Shown: one piece after another, positions 34,345-43,721 of the stretch
Layout: each line of letters starts with the position of its first letter
Position numbering within the stretch: the stretch's first letter is position 1
The notes under the pieces: generated by a model
Databases searched by the model: none
What the model saw: the letters and a program-made list of their open reading frames with translations, nothing else
Told to the model about the DNA's origin: nothing
Program-made: the position numbers and the translations under genes
Assembly (NCBI GenBank): GCA_963779515.1
Contig: CAVZYN010000003.1
Coordinates: 165,979 to 229,978 of the forward strand
Length of the DNA stretch: 64,000 nt
Direction of reading: 5' to 3'
From: CAVZYN01 sp963779515
GTDB taxonomy: Bacteria; Pseudomonadota; Alphaproteobacteria; Rhizobiales; Hyphomicrobiaceae

Positions 34345-37209
34345 TCAGGCGTCGAGCGTGTCGCGCAAGGTTCGGGCCAGCTCTTTGCGCGTATAGGGTT
34401 TGCGCAAAATCCTGAACGCGTCGGCATGGCCGTGCTGCGCGCGCAAGACATCGTCCGCATAGCCGGAGGTCAGAAGCATCTTCAGCGCCGGTCGATTGGA
34501 CGTCACCCAGCGGGCTACGTCGATACCCGACATGCCGCCCGCCATCACGACGTCGCTGAACACGAGATCGACGGGGCGCCCCGATTGCAGAACATCGAGC
34601 GCCGCCGGCCCGTTTTCGACATCGATCACGCGATAGCCGAGATCGAGGATCCGATCCTTGGTCACCTCCCGAACCCCCGGATTGTCCTCGACGAGGAGCA
34701 CCGTTTCGCCTGTCGCGACCGGTACGGTATCGATCGATCCATCGGCGATCATGAGCGTGCGATCGGGATCTGATTTCGGCAGGTAGACTTTGACGGTTGT
34801 GCCCTGTCCGGGCGCGCTGGCGATGGTTACTGTCCCGCCCTGCTGCTGCACGAAGCCATAGAGCGTGCTGAGGCCGAGCCCCGTGCCCTTGCCAGGCTGC
34901 TTGGTCGTGTAGAAGGGCTCGAAGGCATGGGCGAGCACCTCCGGCGTCATGCCGGTGCCGGTATCCGTCACGGAAAGGCAGACATAGTCGCCGGCCGGCA
35001 ACGTGCGGTCATGACCGGCAACGCCGTCTGCAAGCGTGAGGTTCGCCGTCTCGACCGTGAGCTGTCCGCCGCGCGGCATTGCATCGCGTGCGTTGATGGC
35101 AAGGTTCAAAATCGCGTTCTCGACCTCGCTCGGATCGGCGCGCACGGTCCAGAGCTTTGGCGCAAGTCGCGTCGTGAGGTCGATCGGTTCGCCAAGGGTG
35201 CGGCGCAACAGATCGGCCATGCCGATCACGTGCTCGTTGAGATTGATCGGCCGCGTCTCGAACTGCCGGCGTCGTGCGACGGTCAGCAGTCGCTCCGTCA
35301 GCCGCGACCCCATCTCGGCGGCATCCTGGGCGCGCTTCAGCAAGGCCTGATCCTTCGCGTCCTTGAGACGCATCTCGAGAAGTTCGAGATTGCCCGTGAC
35401 GACCGTCAGGAGGTTGTTGAAATCGTGGGCAATCCCGCCGGTGAGTTGTCCGAACGCCTCCATGCGTTGCGCGCGCACGAGTAGAGCTTGCGTCTCCTCG
35501 CGGCGCTGCATTTCGGCGCGAAGTTCGCCAGTGCGCTCGCTGACGCGGTTTTCGAGCTCGGCGTGGCTGCGCGCCAGCAGGGCCTCGGCGCGCTTACGCT
35601 CCGAGATGTCGCGCAGCACGACGGTGTAAATGGTCTCGCCGCCAATTTCGAGATGCGAGATTGAGGCTTCGGCGGCGAACTCTTCACCACCTTTTCTGAG
35701 GCCGAAAATCTCGGCGCGCTCGCCCATGCGCCGCGCCGAGGTTGCGGAAGCGCCAAACCCGCGCACATGACCGGTGTGAGCCGACCGAAAGCGATCGGGA
35801 ATCAGGAGATCCAGCGGTTTTCCGATCATCTCGTCGCGCGAGTGGCCGAAAATCCTTTGGGCGCCATCGTTGAAGAGGGTGATGCGCTGCTCTCTGTCAA
35901 TGGAGATAATGGCATCCGCGGCGATGGCGACGATCCCGGAGAATTTGGCTTCAGAGTGGCGCATCATTTCTTCGGCGCGCCGGCGCTGGGTGACATCGCG
36001 GACCACGCCCATTAGCCGCCGGGGCTGACCTTCCTCGAAGTCGGTTTTTCCGTGGGAGGCGATCCAACGCTCGCGGCCGTCGACGGGATGGACGATGCGG
36101 AATTCGGCTTGATAGTCGCCGGCACCGTGCGGCGTGAGCGCGCGATCCATCGCAGCTCGCCGTCGTGGCCGGTCCTCAGGATGGACCAACTTCTCGAATG
36201 TTGAAACGAAGGCGGGCTGGTGCGGCATCAGCCAGAACATGCTGCGGGCGCGAGGATCGAGGTCGAGGGTGCCGGACGCCGTCTCCCAGGTCCACGTGCC
36301 GATCTTGCCGGCGTCCAACGCGAGATGAAAACGCGCTTCGATGTCTTGAAGATTGACGGCGACAAGGCCGCGATAGATCAACCAGGCGGCGATGACTTTG
36401 TAGATATGGCCGAGGACATTTGAGAGGCCGTTGACGTCGATGTAGATCGTGAAGAAGACCTCGGCGAGCGCGGTCACAACGGCCGCTGACATGAGCGCGA
36501 TGGGATCAAACCGGACGCCTGTCGATCCTTGCCGATCGTGCATCTCCGCGTGCCGGAAAAATCCTATCGCCGCGATCAGGCTGAGGGCAATGATGATCCA
36601 TTCCGCAACGATCTTGAAGCCCGTCAATCCTTGTCCGGGGATGAACGTCCGCGGGATCGATTGGGGCCGGTAGAGTACGATCCAGGTGATGGCGCCAATC
36701 ACGGCAAGGGTCGCCGGAACGGCAAGCTGCGCGGTGCGCCGTGGCACGGTCGCATGCCAGCTCATGGTGGCGGCCGCCACAAGGGCACCGGCTGCAAGAA
36801 GTCGCGCGGCGAGCCAGAAGTTGATCGCCTTTTCGGGACCTGACGGCGTGACCATTGCCGGCATGCCGGCGTAGCTCATGGCATGCATGAAATCGAGCAC
36901 GGCGACGCCGAGAAACGCCGTTCCGAGCAACAGCATGTTGCGATTGGCGCCGTCAGCCGCGACCTGTCGCGACATGACGAAGACCATAACGGACACGACG
37001 ATGGAGCAGGTTTCGAGAAACGTGTGTAGCGGCAGGAAGCTTGCGAACTGGATCTCACTGGCGTGACCCAGAATGCGCCAAGCGAGGAGGATTGCAATTG
37101 TTGCAAGGATCAAGAGGCCGGTTGCTCGGACGTACAGGTTGGCGTGGAGGATGCGATAGATCCGGCCGCGGATGTCCGAAACTTGGGCCGGAGGTGTGCG
37201 GATATCCAT
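34345..37209 (-). CDS. MASE3-PAS hybrid sensor histidine kinase
   Basis: 954 residues. About eight membrane helices at residues 25-285 form a MASE3 sensor. PAS-type domains follow at about 295-410 and 425-540, then a coiled-coil, HisKA with H595 (GGIAHDFNNLL), HATPase (DTGTGMTPEVLAHAFEPFYT) and a C-terminal receiver (VLLVEDNPGVREV, about 835-950). The kinase would phosphorylate the convergent OmpR-type regulator or its own receiver. A perfect FixK box lies 145 bp upstream. Confidence 0.93.
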   Translation of the reverse strand: MDIRTPPAQVSDIRGRIYRILHANLYVRATGLLILATIAILLAWRILGHASEIQFASFLPLHTFLETCSIVVSVMVFVMSRQVAADGANRNMLLLGTAFLGVAVLDFMHAMSYAGMPAMVTPSGPEKAINFWLAARLLAAGALVAAATMSWHATVPRRTAQLAVPATLAVIGAITWIVLYRPQSIPRTFIPGQGLTGFKIVAEWIIIALSLIAAIGFFRHAEMHDRQGSTGVRFDPIALMSAAVVTALAEVFFTIYIDVNGLSNVLGHIYKVIAAWLIYRGLVAVNLQDIEARFHLALDAGKIGTWTWETASGTLDLDPRARSMFWLMPHQPAFVSTFEKLVHPEDRPRRRAAMDRALTPHGAGDYQAEFRIVHPVDGRERWIASHGKTDFEEGQPRRLMGVVRDVTQRRRAEEMMRHSEAKFSGIVAIAADAIISIDREQRITLFNDGAQRIFGHSRDEMIGKPLDLLIPDRFRSAHTGHVRGFGASATSARRMGERAEIFGLRKGGEEFAAEASISHLEIGGETIYTVVLRDISERKRAEALLARSHAELENRVSERTGELRAEMQRREETQALLVRAQRMEAFGQLTGGIAHDFNNLLTVVTGNLELLEMRLKDAKDQALLKRAQDAAEMGSRLTERLLTVARRRQFETRPINLNEHVIGMADLLRRTLGEPIDLTTRLAPKLWTVRADPSEVENAILNLAINARDAMPRGGQLTVETANLTLADGVAGHDRTLPAGDYVCLSVTDTGTGMTPEVLAHAFEPFYTTKQPGKGTGLGLSTLYGFVQQQGGTVTIASAPGQGTTVKVYLPKSDPDRTLMIADGSIDTVPVATGETVLLVEDNPGVREVTKDRILDLGYRVIDVENGPAALDVLQSGRPVDLVFSDVVMAGGMSGIDVARWVTSNRPALKMLLTSGYADDVLRAQHGHADAFRILRKPYTRKELARTLRDTLDA

Positions 37210-37353
37210 GCGCGTGGCTGCGTCCGATGAGAGCCGTTCGTCTGGGCGGCCAGGAGCGGCGCCGCACCGTTGAATTGTAGATCAGGAGGTCATGGCAGGG
37301 AAGGCGGCCAAGGTGGCCAAGCAGAAAGCGGGATCGCGACAGGGCATCGCGGT

Positions 37354-37367
37354 TTGATTTGAATCAA
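37354..37367. promoter_or_regulatory. perfect FixK/FNR palindrome TTGATTTGAATCAA
   Basis: A fully symmetric TTGAT-N4-ATCAA site in the 275-bp gap between the sensor kinase start and the 3' end of the nuclease/CBS gene. It can serve the kinase (minus strand) or a plus-strand transcript starting near 37402, for which its centre lies at about -41.5. Confidence 0.85.
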
Positions 37368-37401
37368 TGCCTCGTTTTGCGGCACCCATACGGTGATCTC
37401 G

Positions 37402-37487
37402 TTTCCTCAAGACTTGGATCGGTGCTCTTCCCCCGAGCTGTCCCACCGGTCCCTGGGCGCCCCACTTCGGTAGGGCGCCTTTTTTTA
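37402..37487 (+). ncRNA. candidate FixK-dependent small RNA
   Basis: No protein gene lies on the plus strand here, yet an intrinsic terminator ends at 37486 and a perfect FixK box is centred at 37360.5. A start at about 37402 would be at the class II distance of 41.5 bp, with TACGGT at 37389-37394 as a weak -10. The RNA would be about 85 nt with a 3' hairpin and U-run and a last few bases antisense to the stop of the nuclease/CBS gene. All inference from signal spacing. Confidence 0.4.
37456..37486 (+). terminator. intrinsic terminator on the plus strand
   Basis: The stem GGCGCCC/GGGCGCC (7 bp) with a 10-nt loop containing TTCGG is followed by seven T. There is no plus-strand gene upstream within several kb, so its presence calls for a transcript of its own. 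Confidence 0.8.
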
Positions 37488-39584
37488 CAGCCGCCCTTCG
37501 CTGACGAGATCGATTGCGGTCGCGACCTTGCGGACGGCGGCTGTCAACGCAGTGCGCTGCCCGGGAGAAAGGCCTTTCAGCTCGACGCGTGGGGACAGTG
37601 GAACGCCGCGTTCTCCGTCCCGGAGCTGCTGCGCCAGCATCGCGCCCATGATGGCGCCGTGCGCGGCAATAAGCGCTTCGACCTCGCTGTCATTGGCCTT
37701 GTTCGGTGCGATTATGGCGCGCAGTCGCTGCGGCGTCGCGCGCATGCGCATGTCGTGCTTGATAGCAAGCGCTCGCGCAGCCGTGAAGATCGGCAAAAGA
37801 CCGAATTTCTTCAGATCGATGCGGCCCTGTGCATCCGTCTTCAGGTTGCCGAAAACCGACACTGGCGCATGCCAGATCCGCACGGTTTCCGTCAGTTGCT
37901 TTTGAAAGGTGACCGATCGGTGGGCGGTGTCGAATGCGTGTTTGAAGACGGCGTCGGCGAGTGCCGTCTCGCCGTAAACCGCCACGCCATCGAAGAAGAT
38001 GTCGACATTGAGAATGTCCTCGGGCCGTTGCCGCCGCACCCAGCCGTCAATGACGGCATGCCAACCTGCGAGGCTGTGCCGCCAGAGTGCGGTCTTGGCC
38101 ATCACGCCGCCCTTGCAAAAGGGGACGCCGACCTCGTCGAGGATCTCAGCGACATGCGTGGCAAACTGCTCGAACCAGTGGTCGGTCGCGCCGCCCGGTT
38201 CGCCGTCCTCAAAAACCAGCGCATTGTCCTGGTCGGCTGCCAGCAAGCTTTCGCCGCGCCCTGCGGATCCGAGCACGAGCAATGCGTAGCGTGCCGGCGG
38301 CGGGCCTTGGCCGGCTTCTACCATGCGCACCTCAGCGAGTTCGGCCGCGCGGCGCGTCAGCGCGCAAAGTTCGGCGCTGATCACGGCCGCCACATCACGT
38401 GGCGCGACGTCTTCCACCAGCAGGCTTCGCGCCATCAGCGGCAACGCCGCCCATGCCTGCCCAAGTGCCGGCTCTGTTTCAGCGCGATCGATGGCATCGC
38501 CGAGAACGAGGGCGGAGGAGGCGCGATGCCGCAGCAGATTGCGTGTGGTGACCATGCCGGTAATGGCACCGGTCGGGCCCGTGACCGCCAGATGGCGGAC
38601 GCCGAGCCGATCCATGCGTCCGATGGCGCGATAGAGGTACTCGTCTTGGCCAATCGTCTGGAGCGGTTTGGAGATGAAATGCACGACCGGCGCGTCGAGG
38701 CCTGCCGCCGTCTGCCGGTCGAGCGCACGCAGCATGTCGCGCTCGGTGGCGATGCCGGCCTCCCCGTCCGGATCCTTGACGAGAACGGAGCTGATCCGGC
38801 GCTCCATCATGAGCCGGATAACGTCCCGAACAGTAGTCGAGGGCGCGCACCATTCGGGCGGCGTCGACATGACGTCCTTGACGCGGTGCGTGTAGGTGAA
38901 GCTGTCGATACGGATCAGCGCGGATTGAAGCTCCGTGGGCGCGGGCGCGAGGCGCACCGGCCGTTGCGCGGCGGCGATCTGGCGCTCGGCGAGCGCCCGG
39001 CTCGCCGCTTCGGCCTCCGCGAGCGTGCGGATGTTGCGCTCGCGCAAGCGTGGCACAAGTGCCGCAAAGATGCGCGCAGTTGCGACGGCGTCGCCAATTG
39101 CCGAATGGCGCCCCTCGATGCGCACGCCGAGGGTGGCCGCGACGAAGTCGAGGTCGTAGTGCCCAAGGTTCGGGCGTGCGATTTCCGCGAGCAGGCGCAC
39201 GTCGAGGAAACGCCGCGATTTGAACGAACGGCCGGCGAGCTTGGATTCGCGATCGAGCAGTCTCAGATCGTAATCGATCGTGTGTCCGATGATAATTGCG
39301 TTGCCGAGAAACGCCTCGAGTTCATCGGCCGCGACGGAAAACGCCGGTGCGCTCCGCACCGCCGCATCGGTAATGCCGTGGATGTCCGTGGTGACGGCCG
39401 GAATTGGAATGCCGGGATTGATCAGGCAGTCGAGCCGTTGCTCGGACAAGATCGTTGCGCCCAGAAGCCGTACGGCGCCGATCTGAATGATGCGGGCACT
39501 CTTGACGTCGAGGCCCGTCGTCTCGGTGTCGAGTGCGACGGCATCGAGCGCAGCGAGCGGCGTCGAAAGGCTGATGTCGTTCAA
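37485..39584 (-). CDS. DEDD exonuclease, CBS-pair and nucleotidyltransferase (DUF294) fusion
   Basis: 699 residues from the TTG of LNDISLSTPLAALDAVALDTETTG behind GGGGAAG; an ATG at 39653 is possible. Residues 12-180 form a DnaQ-type 3'-5' exonuclease (ALDTETTGLD, IGHTIDYDLRLLD, HSAIGDAVATARI). A CBS pair follows at about 235-350, then a DUF294 putative nucleotidyltransferase with LGSAGRGESLLAADQDNALV and its C-terminal helical domain. This three-part fusion is known in proteobacteria but its substrate is not established. It suggests a nucleotide-sensing RNA- or protein-modifying enzyme. Confidence 0.88.
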   Translation of the reverse strand: MNDISLSTPLAALDAVALDTETTGLDVKSARIIQIGAVRLLGATILSEQRLDCLINPGIPIPAVTTDIHGITDAAVRSAPAFSVAADELEAFLGNAIIIGHTIDYDLRLLDRESKLAGRSFKSRRFLDVRLLAEIARPNLGHYDLDFVAATLGVRIEGRHSAIGDAVATARIFAALVPRLRERNIRTLAEAEAASRALAERQIAAAQRPVRLAPAPTELQSALIRIDSFTYTHRVKDVMSTPPEWCAPSTTVRDVIRLMMERRISSVLVKDPDGEAGIATERDMLRALDRQTAAGLDAPVVHFISKPLQTIGQDEYLYRAIGRMDRLGVRHLAVTGPTGAITGMVTTRNLLRHRASSALVLGDAIDRAETEPALGQAWAALPLMARSLLVEDVAPRDVAAVISAELCALTRRAAELAEVRMVEAGQGPPPARYALLVLGSAGRGESLLAADQDNALVFEDGEPGGATDHWFEQFATHVAEILDEVGVPFCKGGVMAKTALWRHSLAGWHAVIDGWVRRQRPEDILNVDIFFDGVAVYGETALADAVFKHAFDTAHRSVTFQKQLTETVRIWHAPVSVFGNLKTDAQGRIDLKKFGLLPIFTAARALAIKHDMRMRATPQRLRAIIAPNKANDSEVEALIAAHGAIMGAMLAQQLRDGERGVPLSPRVELKGLSPGQRTALTAAVRKVATAIDLVSEGRL

Positions 39585-39780
39585 GCGGCTTCCCCGTTGG
39601 CGCAAGATCGCCAATCCAATTCTACTCGGTTTCGCGCTTGAGGACGAGATCATCGAAACGGCTGGCGTTGTTGCAGTAACGCTCAAGCCCCACCTGGACC
39701 TCTCCGGCAGCGAGTTCTCGCGCGCACCGCCGCCAATGGCGGCAGGCCTCGCAGCCGGCCTCAAGCTGATGATACGTCGC

Positions 39781-40050
39781 TTAATTCGCCGCGGCGAGGT
39801 AAGCTGGGTCCAGCCCAAGCAGTCGCAATCGCAATGGCATGAGGACGTTGGGACCGGCCCGAGGGCTCGTGATCAACGGCATGTCCTTGAGACTGGCGTC
39901 GATGTCGCAGAGCAGCGCCGTGATGTCCGGCGCATCCCGCTGCGCTGCAAGTAGGCCCTTCCACCGGGACAGCAACCGCTGGAGCCCTCGTCCGTGCGAC
40001 GTCTCGTCCATGAAGGCCTCCACGATGACTGAACTCGGCGCAGTAGGCAT
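39781..40050 (-). CDS. small hypothetical protein
   Basis: 89 residues, Leu- and Asp-rich, beginning MPTAPSSVIVEAFMDET and ending MPLRLRLLGLDPAYLAAAN. The residue makeup is protein-like rather than shadow-like, and nothing better lies on the other strand. No family recognised. Confidence 0.45.
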   Translation of the reverse strand: MPTAPSSVIVEAFMDETSHGRGLQRLLSRWKGLLAAQRDAPDITALLCDIDASLKDMPLITSPRAGPNVLMPLRLRLLGLDPAYLAAAN

Positions 40051-40143
40051 GCTGGCCCCGGATCGGACCTTGCTCTAAATCAATGTCAATCCTGACTGGG
40101 CAGCCTCCAGTAGTCGTTCCAGATAAGGTCATAGGAGGCGACC

Positions 40144-40401
40144 ATGATGCGAGACTATGGTTTTGGATATGGCATGGGCTTTGGCTATGGCATGGGGCCC
40201 ATCGCCTTGCTCATTTGTGCAGCGTTGCTGGTTATCCCGTTCTGGCGGATCTCCGAGAAGGCTGGCTACTCGGGCTGGCTATCGTTCTTGATCTTGGTTC
40301 CCGTGGCAAACGTGATCTACCTCTATTGGCTCGCGTTCGCCGATTGGCCAATTCATGACGTCGGCACGCCAAATAAGACGGCGCGCCCCATCGCCGGCTG
40401 A
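40144..40401 (+). CDS. small membrane protein with Gly/Tyr-rich N terminus
   Basis: 85 residues behind AGGAGG. The start MMRDYGFGYGMGFGYGMGP is a tandem G-F/Y-G-Y-G-M repeat, then two membrane helices (IALLICAALLVIPFW and WLSFLILVPVANVIYLYWLA). Small proteins of this type are common in Rhizobiales and have no known function. A degenerate FixK-like site, TAAATCAATGTCAA at 40075-40088, lies upstream. Confidence 0.75.
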   Translation: MMRDYGFGYGMGFGYGMGPIALLICAALLVIPFWRISEKAGYSGWLSFLILVPVANVIYLYWLAFADWPIHDVGTPNKTARPIAG

Positions 40402-40423
40402 GCAACTGCGACAGCAAAGGGGT

Positions 40424-41521
40424 TCAAGCTTGGACGATCACGCTGTCGATGGGGCGGCGCAGCGAGCGTGGCATCGCCGTTCCGTAGCCAAACCGGACAA
40501 CAAGGTCCGGCCGTTGGTCCCCGATCCCAAGGAAGGCCGCAAACTGTGATCGCAGATGCGGTACTTCGACCGGCTGGTTGATGAAGGCGTGCTTGAGACC
40601 AAGCGCCGTAGCCTCCAAGGCAAACCGCTGGTAGGCGCGGCCGGCTGCAACCCAATGCGCTCTGTCGGACTTGGCAGAATAGAACACCGCGACGCCGGCC
40701 GACGATCGGATGTGTTTGGCGTGCTTGTCATTCTCGCTCCTTGCCGTGAGAACGAACGGCAGTAGCGGCCGCGCCAGCCAGGTCGGCAACGATGGCTGCC
40801 CGGAGCTGCGCGCGGACAGCCCGTCGCGCGCCTCGATCGCATCCGCGTCATTGAAGCGGATCCATGCTTTCAGCTCGGCCATGAAAGCGGGATCGCGCAT
40901 TTGCGCGGTGTTGCCCTGGATCACATAGTCCAAAACGGCACCCATTTTGGCGGCATCGGTCAAGAGCAGGCAGCGCACATCCTGCATCTGGCCTGCTGTT
41001 TCGATGAGCCGCAAGTGATCTGTCGGGACAGGTCTACCGTCGTAGGCGGCGCGCGTACACTGGCGTTCTGAAATGGCAGCGGCAAGCCGAAAACTTGAGA
41101 CCAGCGCTGGATCGAGAGCGATATCGATCCGCCCTTCGTTCGCTGAGACAACGATGGGCTCGGCCTTGAGGCCCATGGCGGCGGCGGCGTGCACGATGTT
41201 TTCGGCAGCGCACCCCAGCGACGCAAAAAGATGATGATCGTCAGGGTCAACCGCGGGGCACCGGCGCGCAAGGTCCGGCCGGATGGTGATCAGACGATCC
41301 GACACACTGAATTGCCACGGCTGCGTGTTGTGACTGTTGGCGGCGAGCGTTGCCGCGCGGAGCAATTCACGCGTGCCGCCGCCGGGATCGATCGGCGCCC
41401 AGATGCTTCGGACTAAGCTGTCATAGGTGATGTCTCGCGACTGGGCGCCCGATGGACTTGTTGCCAGCATGCTGGTGGCTCCGATCAAGAGGTTTCGCCG
41501 GTTGAAAGCCTGAGCGGTCAT
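40424..41521 (-). CDS. Acg-type nitroreductase-fold protein
   Basis: 365 residues from MTAQAFNRRNLLIGATSMLA, which looks like a twin-arginine-type (NRRNLLIG) export signal. ELLRAATLAANSHNTQPWQF is the FMN-site signature of the nitroreductase superfamily, and the long form with a degenerate second half matches Acg, the DosR-regulated putative flavin-sequestering protein of mycobacteria. Enzyme activity is doubtful in the family. Its start overlaps the original stop of the upstream gene (ATGA). Confidence 0.8.
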   Translation of the reverse strand: MTAQAFNRRNLLIGATSMLATSPSGAQSRDITYDSLVRSIWAPIDPGGGTRELLRAATLAANSHNTQPWQFSVSDRLITIRPDLARRCPAVDPDDHHLFASLGCAAENIVHAAAAMGLKAEPIVVSANEGRIDIALDPALVSSFRLAAAISERQCTRAAYDGRPVPTDHLRLIETAGQMQDVRCLLLTDAAKMGAVLDYVIQGNTAQMRDPAFMAELKAWIRFNDADAIEARDGLSARSSGQPSLPTWLARPLLPFVLTARSENDKHAKHIRSSAGVAVFYSAKSDRAHWVAAGRAYQRFALEATALGLKHAFINQPVEVPHLRSQFAAFLGIGDQRPDLVVRFGYGTAMPRSLRRPIDSVIVQA

Positions 41522-41551
41522 GGCCACCGCGCTTGAGATGCTGTTGCATAA

Positions 41552-42421
41552 TCATAGACGATGGCAGCGGGCGCCCCGCGCCAGTATTGAAACGGCCCCG
41601 ACGGTAAATCCCATGCGACATGAGAACTCGATTGGGACTGTCACGCCGTTACGCTCGCCGTAGCGCACGATCGTCGCGCGCCAGGGTCGCGGCACAGGTG
41701 GTGATTTGCCGTCGTCGTAGAGCCGATCCGGCGAAAAGACGGATGTGATGAGACCGTCAGTGCCGAATGCAACGTCGAGTGAGACGGTGGTGCCGCCGCT
41801 GGCAAGCGTCGCGCGCGCCGATATCGCGTCAATGGATGTCCACGTCACGCCTTGGCTCGGGAGCAGTGCGGTTGGCAGCCAGACCGCTTCTGCGAGGTAG
41901 CGTTGCAGCGCCGCTGCCGCCATCGCCGGGGTTCCGCGCGACCGCACCACCGTGTAAGCGCCGAGAATCGCGCCGTGCATCGAGCCCTCACCGTTGACGA
42001 ATGCGTCGCGGACGAGGATCGGAATGCCAGGCAGCATCGCGACCCGCGCGTCCCAGACGAATCCGGCAGCGATGGGGACGAACTCCTGAAGCGCTACGAA
42101 GGGCTTCCAGGTGTCGCTGCTCGGTGTGCCCATGTTGAACTGGCCGTCCCAAACGACGCGTGCACGGCGGATCATGGGCTGGCCGTCGAGCAGCACTGTC
42201 CTGAAATAGCGTGCGACCGGAGCCGGAAGGCCATCGAGTTCGCTTTCGGAATAAGCAGCAACTGGGCGCTGGACAGCGCCCGCCCGCAGAGCGTCGAGGA
42301 GGTCATCTGTCTCGCGGATCCATCGCCGCTCTGACTCGAATTTCACAATGGCCGCTGTCGCGGCAAGAACAAGCGCAACCCCGATCAGAATGCGGAACGA
42401 TCGCGGCCGTGTGAGCATCAT
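41552..42421 (-). CDS. DUF6544 family protein with a C-terminal frameshift
   Basis: 289 residues from MMLTRPRSFRILIGVALVLA behind GAGGGTCTC; an N-terminal membrane anchor is followed by PVARYFRTVLLDGQP and RARVVWDGQFNMG. After VTVPIEFSC the frame is wrong: one base back it reads VAWDLPSGPFQYWRGAPAAI, the expected family C terminus, and ends at 41518 with ATGA overlap to the Acg gene. The interval 41518-42421 is 904 bp, so a single extra base explains it. Function unknown. Confidence 0.75.
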   Translation of the reverse strand: MMLTRPRSFRILIGVALVLAATAAIVKFESERRWIRETDDLLDALRAGAVQRPVAAYSESELDGLPAPVARYFRTVLLDGQPMIRRARVVWDGQFNMGTPSSDTWKPFVALQEFVPIAAGFVWDARVAMLPGIPILVRDAFVNGEGSMHGAILGAYTVVRSRGTPAMAAAALQRYLAEAVWLPTALLPSQGVTWTSIDAISARATLASGGTTVSLDVAFGTDGLITSVFSPDRLYDDGKSPPVPRPWRATIVRYGERNGVTVPIEFSCRMGFTVGAVSILARGARCHRL

Positions 42422-42693
42422 GAGACCCTCTGAGGCACAAAGCATTGCTCGCGCGTTGGTCAGCCCTGCTTCGCGGCGTAACCTCGAAGCGCTTCGATGT
42501 CCGGGTTTGGCCCACCACCGAGTGCCGTTCAGTTCGAGGGGCCGGCGGCCGCGGGGTGGAGACTGCAGGATCGCCATGACAATGCCATTGAAGCTGGTCG
42601 CGCGGCCTCACGCAGAACTGGCGGCGGCCAGCCCGAGGTGAATAGCCGGTGGTCAGTTTTTACGTCTGGCGGAGATCAATCGAAATGACGTGT

Positions 42694-43560
42694 CTACCGG
42701 ACGACGAGCACGTCACAGGGCAGGCTGGTGATCAGGCCTTCGGCAACGCTGCCAAGGATCGCGTGGCGAAATCCAGTGCGGCCATGCGTGCCGATGGCGA
42801 CGAGATCTGTGCCAGTGGCTTTGACGAAGTTCGGAATGAGCGTTTCCGCGTGCCCGTGCTGGACGACGGGAATGAGCGTGCACTTCGTCCGCTCGACAAG
42901 CTGCGCGAATTGCTTCAGCCAAGCCTCGAGATGTTCGGTGTCTTCGGACTTTGCGCCTTTTGCCACCGCACCGGCCAGGGCTTTTGGTTTCGGCATCCCT
43001 GCATATGGAATATGATAGGTATGGAGAACCGTCACTTCGGCGCCGGGCGCCATTCGCAGCACGAACTCCAGTGCACGCTTTGAATGGTCGGAATAGTCGA
43101 CCCCGGCGACAATTTTCGCATAGGGCTTCGTTGCCGGCGTCTTGACGATCAAGAGCGGTCGATCACCATATTTCAAAACGCGATCCATGGTGGAGCCGAG
43201 CCAGCGGTCGGCGCCAAACCGCATGCGATGATTGCCGCAGACGATCAGATCGGCTGACTTGCCGCGCGCCTCCGCGTTGATGACGGCATCAGAGCCGCCG
43301 CTCGCGACCGTGATTTCAGCCTTGAACGGCGCGATGGTTTGCGCGCTCTCGATTTGGCTGAGCAACACGCGCGTCGTCCGTTCCTTGAATTCGGCGCTCA
43401 AGGCCTCCGGTAAATCGTTGAGAACGTGCAGGACATCGACCGTGCCGCCCGTCGCGGCCGCGATCTGGGCGGCGCGATCGACGGCATTGTCCGCACGAGC
43501 GGAAAGGTCCGTTGCGACCAGGAGCTTTGGTGCGTGATCAAAGGCATGAGCAGCTGGCAT
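42694..43560 (-). CDS. universal stress protein, tandem two-domain
   Basis: 288 residues from MPAAHAFDHAPKLLVATDLS. Both halves keep ATP-type glycine motifs (DLIVCGNHRMRFGADRWLGS and DLVAIGTHGRTGFRHAILGS). It is the second tandem USP of the region and differs from the other two, so it is not a recent copy. Confidence 0.92.
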   Translation of the reverse strand: MPAAHAFDHAPKLLVATDLSARADNAVDRAAQIAAATGGTVDVLHVLNDLPEALSAEFKERTTRVLLSQIESAQTIAPFKAEITVASGGSDAVINAEARGKSADLIVCGNHRMRFGADRWLGSTMDRVLKYGDRPLLIVKTPATKPYAKIVAGVDYSDHSKRALEFVLRMAPGAEVTVLHTYHIPYAGMPKPKALAGAVAKGAKSEDTEHLEAWLKQFAQLVERTKCTLIPVVQHGHAETLIPNFVKATGTDLVAIGTHGRTGFRHAILGSVAEGLITSLPCDVLVVR

Positions 43561-43721
43561 GGTCTGGTGTCTCCCATCTCCGCCGGCATCCGGCCGGCGC
43601 ATCCATCAACACGCCCAGTCAATCGCGGGTCCGCTGCGAGGATATTGCGCCTCTGTGTTTGTTTGTGAGCGATTGTGATATGCCGCTGTTGCGCGGGCCT
43701 GGGCGCGAGCTCTGGCGCGGC

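Noticed and set aside
37359..39641. A 760-residue plus-strand frame
   Set aside because: It is antisense shadow of the exonuclease/CBS/nucleotidyltransferase gene, which has clear motifs on the minus strand.
40075..40088. TAAATCAATGTCAA as a fifth FixK box
   Set aside because: The left half has two mismatches to TTGAY; noted with the small membrane protein but not called a site.
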